DNA from: Hofstenia miamia | Lineage: Eukaryota; Xenacoelomorpha; Acoela | NCBI GenBank assembly: GCA_004352715.1 | Contig: SCFE01000090.1 | Coordinates: 1,062,674 to 1,126,673 of the forward strand | Direction of reading: 5' to 3' | DNA: 64,000 bases | Part shown: positions 34,744 to 46,770 of the stretch, in pieces | Layout of the letters: the number at the start of each line of letters is the position of its first letter | Position numbering within the stretch: the stretch's first letter is position 1 | Notes under the pieces: model-generated | Database searches by the model: none | Told to the model about the DNA's origin: nothing | The model's input: the letters and a program-made list of their open reading frames with translations, nothing else | Program-made: the position numbers and the translations under genes

Positions 34744-36749
34744 TGTATATATAATATATATATATAATTTTTCCAAACAGAGTCCTGAAATATCCGTATT
34801 TCTAAATTTGTAAATTTTTTCTTCTGAATATTATTTTCAGATGTATGCACAATCTCTATAGCAGAAAACCACAACGTTTTGTCATTGTTGTCGATATTGT
34901 TGACAATTTCCCAAGACCACATCTAGGAGTCGCTCCCAAGAACAATTAAATCAATTTCTCGCAACATCTCCCTGATTCGCATCCTTTTCCTTTGTTGCAA
35001 AAGTGAATGACTTCAACATTGAAAATTTAATATTTGGTTGCCAAAAGTATGGCTGTCTTAGGTTTGTAATGCACTGAAGAATTCTTTCCAATGCATATAG
35101 TAAATTGTTTGAAGCAACGTTATTCCCTTGGTTACTTTTTCAAATTCTTTGACAAGTAAGTAGTTCTTTGTTGAAGTATTTTTGAAATGATTAAATATTT
35201 TGTTTTTAAGCATTTGTAACATGTTTTCTGATCCATAATCTTTATGCAAAATATTTCAAAATTGTACTGCAAGTATTTCAAAATACATTTTTTAGTTTTG
35301 TTTATTGACCTTGATGTGTAGAATGACTGCAGTCTAAAGAGATGTCATCATTGAATGCAAAAGATATTTCTAGTCATTATTTGACAAATGTTTGGATAAA
35401 AATAAAAATGCGTAATTTCTGTAAGTGGAAGTTTGCCAAATATTTGGCAATAGCTTGCTAAATAAATGCCAAATTTTCCGAATTTGTGCAATTCTCAATT
35501 AAAAGCTTATTGATAAAATAAGTATATAAGTAACATCAGGAAGACTATTTTAAGCATTAGGCAACAAGTTCTAGAAATTCTTCTTTTCATTGACTAAGCA
35601 CTTAAAAATCATATGCACATATAAGAATTAATGTGAAATTTAAATACGGAATTACAGTATAACGCATTGAAAATTAACAATGTCTTTTGAGTCATTAGAC
35701 TTTTTACATAATTTTAAAATATAATTTTAATATCTAATCAAATTTCAAATATTTAAGGTACGTGTAGGGAATATGGAGAATAGGTAGTACGAAACTATTA
35801 GAATTAGATGTGTTCTGTCTGCCATGGGTTTGGAAATAGTATTGTAATAGTGCCATATATCACCCCTAATGCCCTTTCTGGTTTCATAAAATGCAAAAAA
35901 TTTATCAGTATTCCCATATTCCACTATAAAATTAATTCAATCTGCCAATGTAAGAATTTGTCATGCTCAAAATTTCTTTAAATATAAACATTGGGTTTTC
36001 AAAGAATGTAGTGATGAATTAATATAGTTGTGAGGAATGTTGTATAATGGTATTAAAAACAATATATTACGTTTGGGTAACTATTGGCTATTTGACCATT
36101 GTGCACAGTTTAGAGTGTTTCTAGTGACCTCTAAAACGGTCATTCAATCATTAATGGTAGGGTAATGCGAGACCACGAATATTGAAACTATTGTAATGCA
36201 TGATTACTTTGGTATTGTGTTTTGATAGGTTCTGTAAATTACTACTTTGTTTTTTACATTTCATAGTCAAAATACATAGTTCCCAAGACAACATAATGAT
36301 GTATATTGAATGTCATTTAAATGGTAATCAATTATATTTGATTATGAATATTATTTAATTTTTGGCCAAATATTAACTAACGTTGATTTTATGAAACCCA
36401 GTCATTTTAGAAGAATTACATTTCATAGGTATTTGTATCATATCTCCAATAATATGCGTTTTGCTCAACAGCTCATTGATATTTAAGCTTAAAATGAAGA
36501 AGTCTCGTATTACCTTTCATGTCATTAAGCTTATTATCAAATTAAATAAATAAATGTTTGTTATTATTGTACCTAAATATGTAAAACTAATTACTGAAAA
36601 AATGGTAAAACTTATTAATATTAGTAGTAGTTGTTCTAGTCCCTCCATGAGTGCGAATGGTCAGTTAAGTTTTCTCGCATCAGTGTATTAGGATTTTGAT
36701 GATGAAAATATAAACTCGAAGCAAAACATTCATGGTCAATGTGTTTTAT
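33691..36749. other. Intergenic DNA with TA microsatellites
   Basis: No supported gene. (TA)n arrays lie at about 33691-33705, 34212-34243 and 34698-34766; the last is the longest uninterrupted TA array in the window. Open stretches at 34686-34922 and 35058-35249 are not gene-like. Confidence 0.55.
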
Positions 36750-36955
36750 AAACTGAATAAAATAGAAATGGATGCAGTTCACAATGTACCTCTACAAAGA
36801 AGTTGCTCAATTGGGAAAAACTTATGAAGATCGAGGCTTTAGCCCTGTAAATAATACTACTAATTCGTCGTGCAGTCAAATTTGAATAAAGAAGTTCAAA
36901 AAAGCAGTTAAAGAATGAAAGAAAAAAAGATACTTTAACTCCCAAACGAATCCTC

Positions 36956-37427
36956 GAAAAAAGTAAAATTCTTATACTAGGTGACTCAAGATTAAAATAT
37001 ATCTTGCTAAATATAGACACACAACAGTGCACACGTATTATGGAGCTACCATAAAGAATTTAAAGGAAATTATAGGGAACTATCCAAATAACTTATTAAT
37101 GCAACAAGAAGAAGTAATTATTTTTGCAGGGACTAATGATATACGCTGTAAAAGTCAAATTCTAGATATCCAAACCAACATAAATTTCATAAAAAGCTAT
37201 CTGAAAGGTTTAAACTTGAATCTCAAATTTCTAGAATTTTGAAAAATCACGATACAACAATTAACAATTGCATTAAACAGCTGAACAGATCATTTACAAA
37301 TGCAATTAACCTTTATGGATATTTCGCATACAAATCAGTACTCCATCCTCGAAATAAAATTCATTTGAACTATTCAGGAAATGCTTTATTAATAAAAATT
37401 CTGAAACACTATTTGTTACAAAATTGA
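36956..37427 (+). pseudogene. ORF1 esterase (SGNH hydrolase) domain, frameshifted
   Basis: Block I (ILGDS), block III (GTND) and the block V histidine (KIHLN) of the SGNH family all appear in order within about 400 bases, but in three different frames, so at least two indels separate them. The final frame (37239-37427) ends at a stop 36 bases before the next ORF's ATG. In CR1-group LINEs this domain is thought to help ORF1 protein act on or near membranes and lipids; that role is family knowledge, not visible here. Confidence 0.65.
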
Positions 37428-37464
37428 CAATGAAGATGTCATTGCAGTACGTTTTTTTTATAAA

Positions 37465-37997
37465 ATGCTATTAATAAGATTTCTAAGACTATTTTATAAT
37501 TACTTCATGATAAAACTTTTGCTACTAGGTAATGATATACATTCCAATCCTGGGCTGAAAAATATAGTAGAAACAAACCAAAATTACTTTAATAATTTTA
37601 ATGAATACCTCAAATTCGTGGTAATTAATGCAAATGATTTAAGGAATTCATTTCCAAATTTTTCAGAACTTTATAAACAATTAGGCAACAACACTGTTTA
37701 TTGCTTCACCGAAACAGTTTTTGACAAAAATACTTATTTAAATATTTGGAACCTAAACGAAAAGCACTTTGATATTTTTCCAAAGTGAGATGTCAATACG
37801 GTGATAGATTACTGATAATTCCTCCAAAATGCCTTCAATTCTGCGGAAAGTTCGAAATTGAAATTGAAAATCAAGTTGTAGAAAGTATGTTGTTGAAATC
37901 ATCAAATTATAAAAATGAAGACTTATATCTGAATCTATCCTACATTCCCCATAAAAAACATCAAAGAGAATTATTTCTGCATAAAAGATTGAAATAG
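37465..37997 (+). pseudogene. ORF2 N-terminus: 2A-like motif and endonuclease
   Basis: ATG 37465 begins a hydrophobic leader (LLIRFLRLFYNYFMIKLLLL) running into GNDIHSNPGL at 37531-37557. The endonuclease begins at LKFVVINANDLRNSFPNF, with TET (catalytic Glu region) near 37715. The frame stops at 37788 and the protein continues in another frame to 37997. The frameshift splits the endonuclease domain, so no active enzyme is possible from this copy. Confidence 0.7.
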
Positions 37998-38184
37998 GAA
38001 ATATTTCAGAAATTGATAACATGATCACCAAAAGATATTGATGATTGCGAAAAAGTATTTTCCAATGATTCCTTGAAAGGGTACACACAGCTAACTCCTA
38101 GAACAAAACAATTTACAAAAATTCTACGGATAAAGACCAGTTATGGCAATAAAAACTTTTTCTTAAGAGTTAGCGAAATACTCA

Positions 38185-38541
38185 ATGAATTACATTAAAG
38201 ATAATGTAGAATCGGGGTCTGGGAACTCTAATAACACTACAGAACTCATTGTCACAGCAGAAGGTTGCAGAATAAGTGACCTTATCGTAACAGCCCCAAT
38301 TCAAATTAACTATAATAATATGAATAAACATCCGTAATTCATCCATGTAACTAGTAACTGTTTAGAAAGCATCCAGGATGACCAATTCGTATGCTTCCAG
38401 CCGAAGTGCTGTTCAAAAAGAGAAGTTTGTAACTTGCTTGATCAGTGCTGCCCTATTTGTCCCACATTTTATTATCTATCTCACTACGAAATAAACGGCT
38501 CATTTGTTTTCCTATCTCTCAGCTCACTAAATAATACCATG
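38185..38541 (+). pseudogene. Cys-rich open region, possible VWC-like exon
   Basis: One frame is open from ATG 38185 to 38541 except for a TAA at about 38334. It contains TTELIVTAEGCRISDLIVTA and then CLESIQDDQFVCF, PKCCSKREVCNLLDQCCPIC. The CC and final CCPIC spacing recalls the end of von Willebrand factor C (VWC) domains of secreted matrix proteins. There is no signal peptide and no clear splice pair, although CATCCAG at about 38365-38371 could be an acceptor. It starts right after the LINE remnant. It might be a host exon or exon relic, or chance; the function is unknown. Confidence 0.3.
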
Positions 38542-39349
38542 TAATTACCATGCATTCGTGTTAACCAACGGTATAATATCATCACAGTGTAATCAATTAT
38601 TAATGCATGTACTTGTTGCAATCGAACGAAAGGTTTATTATTTCTACACGTAACCATACACATAACCTAATGTGGTCCACAATTTGGGCTTGCTTACTGT
38701 CTGAACGCTACTTGTCGCGTCAGTACTTGAAGAAGTACTCCCTAATTGTCGCCGGAACTTATACAATCATTATTATAAACATCGTCAATCGAAAAAGAAT
38801 TTAAATAAGAAAAGAGTTTATAATGAAGTTGAAGCTAGATAAAATCTATTGAACCATTTCTACATTGTTTCTCAGTTTTACACATCGTAAATTATTACCT
38901 GCCTTTGTTTACAATGGAATATCACGCGATCATGTTTCCCTCGCAAATTGAATTGAACAATAATACTACGTAGCACCAAAACGAGGTGACATTAAACTGT
39001 CATCGCAAACTAAAATCGAAATAAATGTTTCGCCATGTTGACGTCATTACAAGTTACAAAATCAAATAAAAATATAAGCACAAAGTCCCCGAGTGACTCT
39101 ACAATAAGATAAGATGAAACTATCACTAAGCAACAAATTAAACAACATTACTTTAACTATAACTAAAATTGTGAAGGCATACTCAGAGGATTTCAAAGTA
39201 CCTTAGTTGGAGAAACCATTTGTTTTGGTCATATTTATTTCTTATGACGGTGTACTCTAATTTTTAGTTTGTAGGCATTTATTCATTCTAAGTTAATAAA
39301 TTGTTTAAATTGTAGTAGTAATAACACAAAAAGTATAGAAGAGCAAAGA

Positions 39350-39800
39350 ACAATTTAGAAATAAGAAAACAACATAGAGGTATGATGTGTGGAGGGTAGA
39401 TCATTTATGTAGTTGCAATAGTAAGGAACCAACTGGTTTTTTCTAAAACGGGAAGCAAGGATCTCTATACGGAATTTGTAAGTATGAGGGAGAATTGAGT
39501 TTAAAGGCTTGTAAAGGTGGTGATTGGGCTTCATCATTTTCATGAATAATTTCTCACTATGATGGACGTGGCGATATTTAAAAATTGTATGTGGATAGTT
39601 CAAATTTGACAGCATGCTTTCTCCAAGAATAATAACACATTGATAGTTAGGTAAAACAATGAATCGTGAGGAGGCGTAGTCAAGTATTGAGATTACCATT
39701 GATGTGAAAATTTTGAGTAGGAAGGCTTCATCAACAATTGGTCTTAATTGCCTAATACAAAAGGGCATTGAGACAGAAAGCAACCAACCAAGCTGAAAGA
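39350..39800 (-). mobile_element. LINE ORF2 C-terminal fragment
   Basis: The minus strand has a 142-codon open region (39783-39355) without a proper start: CIRQLRPIVDEAFLLKIFTS, MVISILDYAS, then HLYKPLNSILPHTYKFR and LASRFRKNQLVPYYCNYIN. This is the thumb and C-terminus of a CR1/Jockey-like ORF2 (FIxR..R...D...L..LY.SLV.S.LEY.S). It is one of the cleanest open LINE pieces, but only the last part of ORF2 is present. A 3' UTR probably extends left to about 39240. Confidence 0.7.
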
Positions 39801-41694
39801 TGAAGACCGAACCAGTAGCACTGTAAAATACTTAATATTCCATCTAATTTTTCATTGTTCAGTTAATACATTGTGTTCTGCTGTATATTTTTATGAATCC
39901 TTACTACAAGCTGCAAGATGAAACGTAAGAACTCGACAGTTAATTATAATCTGTAATGAAAATATATGTAAAAGAATATATGTTTACAAAGCAAAGCAAA
40001 GACTTCGTTACATTAATCGAGTAAATGTTATTGAGTTTTAATATTAAAAATATATTTATTGACAACTCTCCATGCTTAATTGACAACACTGCTGTTTCTG
40101 AATTTGAATTTGTTAATTGAAATATGTGTACATAATTTTGGAAATTATATGTTCTTAGATCATAAGGCTCGGATATCGGTGCCATTGAATAGTATTCGAT
40201 TAACTAATATGCTCGATAATTTTTGTCAAATATCTTTAGAAGTCATTTACAAATTAAATCCAGAATTTGGCACTAATTGGGAATTTTTTCTCCAAATTTT
40301 ACGAATGACTTCAAGTTTGAAGTAATTGTCCATTTTCCGAGTTAATGAAATTACATGATCATGGATATTAAGTAGAAGACCAATTAACACACCTAAATAC
40401 TTTATTGTTTGTTGGTCTTACATTGTTCAAGAAAACCGTCACAAGTGTAGCTATTATAATTAGTTTTACCTTGCAAAATATATTTATATTTATAGTCATC
40501 TTAAAAATGTCAATACATCATTTTCCAGTTTTAATAAATAATTTCCTTTCCAATGTCAGGCAAGTTTTTCGTATTTCTCCCGTATTGCATATGTAAAAAA
40601 GACAAAGGTAATTCTCAAATAGGTAATTTTGAAAAAATCATGTTTAATTCTTTTCATTATACATTTGCTCAGATCTGCAATATAAAACAATGGACATTAT
40701 TATTGAAAAGTCGGTTAAGGTTGTCTAATTGAAAAAAATAGCTTATTAAGTAAAGTTGGCTTAAAATTGCAATTTTTAGATGTAAAATAAAGAAAGTCGT
40801 ATTAATATTTAACATCATTGTTTTGCAATACAAAATAATGTTTCACCTAATTGAAATTCTAAGAACCTTTCCATGTCAAGCTGCAACAAATGACCATTAC
40901 TCACAGCAATACCCAGAATCATAATATAATCTCAGCATTCTATGTCAGTAGACTTAAGTTAAATAACTACGACATCAAATATAAAAAAATGAAATGTACA
41001 ACCTTTAGAGTCAGAAGTGGTAGCATTTTGGAACAAACTTAATGTGAACATTATGAAGTTCTCCAGATATTCATTTTAATTGTTGAAAACTCATCATTCG
41101 TAGAACTTGAATGATGAAATAAATTTTTTTCATTTCTTCAAAACGAAGAGCATTTTTTAGGTCACAAAAGTCTTATTTCTAATGAAATATATCTTTCAAA
41201 CACCGATCATTTTGTGACTCATCTATCCTGCAATGATTTCATATGTTCATATTTTTTGAAAAATAGCATGTCTCTAAAAATGGTTAAAGTTAAATAGCTT
41301 TGCGACATTTAACATTGAATACTCTACAAGAAAACTGTAATATAATAATCAATATTAATGAAATATGCATATATACTTACTATTAGAATTCATAAATGAA
41401 TTTGACATTTTTTGAAATTTGATAGCACTGTGATTAAATTACTTATATAGGGAGTCAAATGAAATAAAGATGTTGAAAAAACTCCAGTGTCGATTAACAA
41501 AAAATCATTACAAAAATATATTTGGAATCAATTGAAAAACACGTCCAAGAAAAACAGCGCGTTTTTAATACACGTTATATTGTTAAGGAAATTTGTGCAA
41601 AATTCTTCCAAGTTTTAAAAATGAAACCTTATTAATTTTTATAAAAATATGCTAGAAGTTTCTGTAAATTTATGTTTAAAGTTTATGTATTGCT
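39801..41694. other. Intergenic DNA, no gene seen
   Basis: AT-rich with no supported gene. Overlapping short open stretches on both strands at 39940-40325 look like chance. The right end is the TA run that enters the next gap. Confidence 0.5.
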
Positions 41695-41713
41695 ATATAT
41701 ATATATATATATA

Positions 41714-42713
41714 NNNNNNNNNNNNNNNNNNNNNNNNNNNNNNNNNNNNNNNNNNNNNNNNNNNNNNNNNNNNNNNNNNNNNNNNNNNNNNNNNNNNNNN
41801 NNNNNNNNNNNNNNNNNNNNNNNNNNNNNNNNNNNNNNNNNNNNNNNNNNNNNNNNNNNNNNNNNNNNNNNNNNNNNNNNNNNNNNNNNNNNNNNNNNNN
41901 NNNNNNNNNNNNNNNNNNNNNNNNNNNNNNNNNNNNNNNNNNNNNNNNNNNNNNNNNNNNNNNNNNNNNNNNNNNNNNNNNNNNNNNNNNNNNNNNNNNN
42001 NNNNNNNNNNNNNNNNNNNNNNNNNNNNNNNNNNNNNNNNNNNNNNNNNNNNNNNNNNNNNNNNNNNNNNNNNNNNNNNNNNNNNNNNNNNNNNNNNNNN
42101 NNNNNNNNNNNNNNNNNNNNNNNNNNNNNNNNNNNNNNNNNNNNNNNNNNNNNNNNNNNNNNNNNNNNNNNNNNNNNNNNNNNNNNNNNNNNNNNNNNNN
42201 NNNNNNNNNNNNNNNNNNNNNNNNNNNNNNNNNNNNNNNNNNNNNNNNNNNNNNNNNNNNNNNNNNNNNNNNNNNNNNNNNNNNNNNNNNNNNNNNNNNN
42301 NNNNNNNNNNNNNNNNNNNNNNNNNNNNNNNNNNNNNNNNNNNNNNNNNNNNNNNNNNNNNNNNNNNNNNNNNNNNNNNNNNNNNNNNNNNNNNNNNNNN
42401 NNNNNNNNNNNNNNNNNNNNNNNNNNNNNNNNNNNNNNNNNNNNNNNNNNNNNNNNNNNNNNNNNNNNNNNNNNNNNNNNNNNNNNNNNNNNNNNNNNNN
42501 NNNNNNNNNNNNNNNNNNNNNNNNNNNNNNNNNNNNNNNNNNNNNNNNNNNNNNNNNNNNNNNNNNNNNNNNNNNNNNNNNNNNNNNNNNNNNNNNNNNN
42601 NNNNNNNNNNNNNNNNNNNNNNNNNNNNNNNNNNNNNNNNNNNNNNNNNNNNNNNNNNNNNNNNNNNNNNNNNNNNNNNNNNNNNNNNNNNNNNNNNNNN
42701 NNNNNNNNNNNNN
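41714..42713. other. Assembly gap, 1000 N
   Basis: Exactly 1000 N with a TA microsatellite on the left edge (41695-41713). The right edge cuts a Ty3/Gypsy element in mid-RNase H. Confidence 0.95.
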
Positions 42714-43355
42714 TTCGCAGTTTGTCATAGACCTTGCCGCATATGCTACCGGTTTTCCACTCTGAAGTAAGCAAGCTCGTAGAGGAAAATTGGAGGCATC
42801 TGAGTGAAGCGTTATCGGCAGCGTGCTATCGAAATGGCGTAATACAGGTTTCGATGTAAGACATTGAATGACATGATCAAACGCCGACTGTTGTTGACCA
42901 TTCCATTGGAAATGGCAATCCTTTTTTAGCAAGTTTCTTAATGGAGTGGTGATGCTGGAATATTTTGGAATGAATTGCGATAAATAGTTTGTCATACCAA
43001 GTAATCTTTGCAAGGATCACGTATCATTGGTTTTGAGAACTTTCGGATGGTTTCTACTTTCTGTGGATCTGGTTGGAATCCATTTTTGTTCACAATGAAT
43101 CCCATATATTTTATTTCATCTGCCATTAGTTAAAGTTTGCGTTTGTTAAACTTCATATTTCTAGATCTAACACGAGACAAAACAGCCTTTAATGTTGACA
43201 TGTGTTCTTCTTTTGTAGATGTAGTGATACAGATATCGTCATGAATGGCCATGACATTTAATATGTCTCCAAAATTTCGGTCAATCATTAATTGTGATTT
43301 ATCTGCAGCGGACGCTAATCCAAAGGGTACTCTATTCCAGTGGTACCTACAGAAT
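42714..43355 (-). mobile_element. Ty3/Gypsy LTR retrotransposon pol fragment (RT-RNase H)
   Basis: From right to left on the minus strand the RT palm reads YHWNRVPFGLASAADKSQ, then NVMAIHDDICITTSTKEEHM (catalytic DD in IHDD, where most Gypsy elements have YxDD), NMKFNKRKL followed by a TAA, and IKYMGFIVNKNGFQPDPQKV. After a frameshift near 43014 the connection and RNase H give LLGMTNYLSQFIPKYS, TPLRNLLKKD, ITLHSDASNFPL (first RNase H Asp) and KPVAYAARSMTNCE, ending at the gap. Protease, integrase and LTRs are not visible. One stop and one frameshift make it inactive as assembled. Confidence 0.85.
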
Positions 43356-43360
43356 GGTGN

Positions 43361-43949
43361 ATATATATATATCAGTAAATATTATATATACAAATAATAG
43401 ATACATTGAATACTATGAAAAAAAGTATCCAGCTCAGATAAGGACACGGGCCGAATTTTTCAGGCCCGGCTCCTCAACTATTATTTCAAGCACGTTTTCG
43501 GGCCGGTGTTGGAATTCTTGTAGCAGAAGTTGCTGGGGCGGCATACATCTTCAATGCAACGTTACACAAAGTTAGATAAGTGCTTCTACTAAGACTTCCA
43601 AAATGTATGTTTACAAGCTTATTACAATTCATTTTATTCTGCCCGTTTTTGCTTGTAATTTGCCATCTCTGATCCAGCTCCTCTTATTTATTATTTTCAC
43701 AACGTCCATAGTGAATTGGATAAAGAGAGCTTTAAGGAGGCGAAATCTGAGACAATATAGGAAAGATGATGAGATACTACGTATATTGTGTAATTCAAAC
43801 TCTAAGCGCGTTGATCTACTTCTTAATCTTATTCGATTTGGCTCAAATTGCTTCATAAGCATTAGGTCTCAAGGATAGAACAAAATGAAAGTATGGAAGA
43901 AGATATCGTTATTACTTAACATATTAAAGACCACCCTAATATATATATA
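43361..43949. other. Unassigned segment between two gaps
   Basis: After the single N at 43360 comes a TA run, then a GC-richer stretch at 43440-43560 with a small hairpin (GGGCC..GGCCC), and a 91-codon open stretch at 43603-43878. Its hydrophobic first third followed by a basic stretch (WIKRALRRRNLRQYRK) is suggestive but matches no family I know. It may be element UTR or LTR rather than a gene. Confidence 0.35.
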
Positions 43950-44126
43950 NNNNNNNNNNNNNNNNNNNNNNNNNNNNNNNNNNNNNNNNNNNNNNNNNNN
44001 NNNNNNNNNNNNNNNNNNNNNNNNNNNNNNNNNNNNNNNNNNNNNNNNNNNNNNNNNNNNNNNNNNNNNNNNNNNNNNNNNNNNNNNNNNNNNNNNNNNN
44101 NNNNNNNNNNNNNNNNNNNNNNNNNN
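43950..44126. other. Assembly gap of 177 N within TA microsatellite
   Basis: TA runs on both edges (43939-43949 and 44127-44138) suggest that the gap is a TA array. Confidence 0.9.
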
Positions 44127-44138
44127 TATATATATATA

Positions 44139-46770
44139 GCTTGAATACTAAGCTTCTTTATCATTTTATGAAAAAACAATGAAAATATTAATTGAGAGTA
44201 CTTTCGGTACTTACTGTACCTTTGTTAGTCGAAAAACAAAAATTATTTGGTGGTAAAATTATAAATTTACAAATCATTAATTAAACTAAAATAAGTGAAG
44301 TGTTTGATGACATTTTGTATTTAAATTAGGTTTCTCTTCCTTAATATATATTGATTCTGCGATCTTGGTGCATTCGTATATATATTTAAATAAAATGGTG
44401 ATGTATTTTTAGTGGACGAGTATTTTCAATTAGATTTAATATAAATTTCGCAAACAAACTAATTAAAATTTTTGCTTCCAATCCATAGTCATTATTCAGA
44501 CCATGGGTTTAACCTAATTTTTATTTATTTACTGGGCAAGTTAAAATATTACATATAGCTAAATATAAATGCTAAAATAGTAAATATTTACCCTCCTTAG
44601 CTCACATAGGGCTCAAATTGCGCATGGCATTGTAAATTTTGTAAATCTAGAAATATTATTTTTGAAATTTGCAAATTTTATCCTTAGCCGAATTTTACAC
44701 TTCTAAAACGATGTGTTTTCATGTATTTCGTAATGAATAATTTTTGTGGAATTCTTTGAACTCAGCGAGTTTACTTTTTTTCTGGTCTATGTAGAATCAA
44801 AGTCTCATACTCACAAGGGTCTATTGTGAGGCTCATGTTTTAAGTAGAACGGGCCATGTGAGTAGGTTAATTACATACATGAGTAAATCCTTAACAACAA
44901 TGACTAATTATCGGACGGGAAAATCTTGGCAACAATTCAAAACCTCATGCAAACGTTTTCGCAAAATCTATCGATTCTCAGCATGGTTTTTATGTAGTAT
45001 TTAAAATGTTATAAAATGAGCCCCATGAATTCGTTGAAGTTTTTAGTATTGCTAATTTAAATTACATTGAACTTTTAATATACAAAATCCGGAAAAAGGT
45101 AACAGTTTCAAAAAGAAAAAAATTTTGTTTAGTAAAGAAAGGAGACTTAAGATCCCCCGTCAGGGTTTAATCTATTAATTGTGCAGGCAAATTTTTATAA
45201 ATGTCCAATCCTGGGGGATTTCGAATCCTAAATATATGCCAATTACAATCTTAGGATAATATAGAACAAAATGAGTAAATGTAAATGACGACAAGGTGAG
45301 TGACCACTTCAAAAAGAAATACCTTTAGAACTAATTAATTCCGCTGTACTTTGATTTTCAAGATATTAAAACATATAGTCGAATAATTAGCTTTTATCTT
45401 GGAATAATATATCGCGTGCCTTCTCCTCAGAGTATACATCTGCATAAAATTACACGAATTTGAAGCAGTTTTAATTTCATTACATATTGCATATGATTAT
45501 GTCAAGCTCGAAGGCGGTCAATGATATGTAGTAAATGTATTTATAGTGATACCTTGACCTGCCTCAACTTGTACATTAATGATGCCAACATTTTGAAGTA
45601 AGAAAACGAAAAGAACTAGGAATATAAGTATTTTTCCAAGATCATTCTAAAAAAATGAGGAGCGTACAAATATTCAAATTGTTATAAAATATGCGTATAG
45701 AATGAACTGTTAAAAATGTGTTTAGACTATCGACTTTCCTCAGCTGATTTCTTTACTGAAATACAGGCGTAGAGATCACATCAACAATTTTTAAACAGAT
45801 TATTATGGGTGGCAAATTTGTTGTTAATATTAATAACAGGCAGTTTAAAGATTAACAGCTGCTGCAAGTAACCAATTTTAGGAATAGCTTTTTTCAAAAT
45901 TTTCAAACTTACAACAGAAAAAAATCTTAAATTTGTCACTATGTCGTTACTCAGGGCCTTTTAGAGTGATACTCAGCCTGGGGACAGTGATTCCTGGTAT
46001 CCCACCAAACTGATACACACAACTACTAAAAAGTTAATAGCTAGATTATGCTATTCTAAAATTGAAGGAAAAGTTTTGAATGAATTAAAAATGACAAAGC
46101 TACTAAATTAAGTGAGGTTTTTAAAGAACTTAATTAGAATAATAAAATAATTTATTGTGTATACCTAATGTAACAAATGCCTATATATGCTAAACCACAA
46201 CTGGTGGAGGGGACCAGATCCTCACGCAGCGCTTCCCCGATAACACAGGCAACTACCTTGCACCTACGCGTGTGGTGTTTACCATTTGCATGGCACTATT
46301 TAAGCGCAATGCCCCATACCCTCTACCCTCTTTCACTGTGACGCCATTACTGGTTGCCAAAGTAAAATTAACTTCTTCGCCAATTTGCAAGATGAGCAAC
46401 GAATCCCATCTTAGATAAAAAATTAACATCCCCAGAACAAGTCAATGTTATAGCCAATATTTTCAATTAATACAACACTTTAGCACATTCAAGAGTGAAA
46501 TTTAGTATAAAAGTGCTTTGTGTTTTGAAACCACTTTTATTAGCTGTTAACAGTGTGCACAATGCTGTTATAATAAATATATACAGTTAACAACGCTGTT
46601 CCTTGCTTTGTAGATGAATCACACAATCCATTGAGGCATGGCCTTAAGTACGAAAATATAGAATAGATATTCTTCTATCTTGTGGTTTTTTCAAATGTTG
46701 TATATTTTTATTAGTTTGTATAGCATGAGCTTTTAATTTTTTTAAAAAGCTATAACAGATTTTGGGAAAA
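44139..46770. other. Intergenic DNA with GC-rich patch
   Basis: No supported gene. A patch at 46190-46345 (containing CTGGTGGAGGGGACCAGATC and GCACCTACGCGTGTGGTG, then a CACTATTTAAGCGC TATA-like stretch) is much less AT-rich than its surroundings. It has the look of a promoter or LTR segment, but I found no matching second copy. Confidence 0.4.

Larger units (their letters stand above)
36940..38215 (+). mobile_element. CR1-like LINE: ORF1 esterase, 2A-like start, APE endonuclease
   Basis: Three consecutive LINE parts are seen, in several frames. First, the C-terminal part of an ORF1 with an SGNH/GDSL esterase domain: KILILGDSRLK (GDS at 36980-36988), GATIKNLKEI, VIIFAGTNDI (GTND at 37129-37140) and RNKIHLNYSGNALL (His at 37362). 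Second, the ORF2 start from 37465 with LLLLGNDIHSNPGL, a 2A-like motif. Third, an APE-type endonuclease: VVINANDLRNSF, CFTETVFDKN, then after a frameshift at about 37785 DRLLIIPPK and DLYLNLSYIPHK. At least three frame changes are needed, so it is a pseudogene. No RT follows; the remnant fades near 38215. Esterase ORF1s are known from CR1-group elements. Confidence 0.75.

Noticed and set aside
36736-37032. 98-codon minus-strand frame
   Set aside because: It is antisense to the LINE ORF1 esterase region, which has ordered motifs on the plus strand.
39037-39046. TGACGTCA palindrome (CRE-like site)
   Set aside because: A single 8-base match in 64 kb with no promoter or gene next to it is not evidence of regulation.
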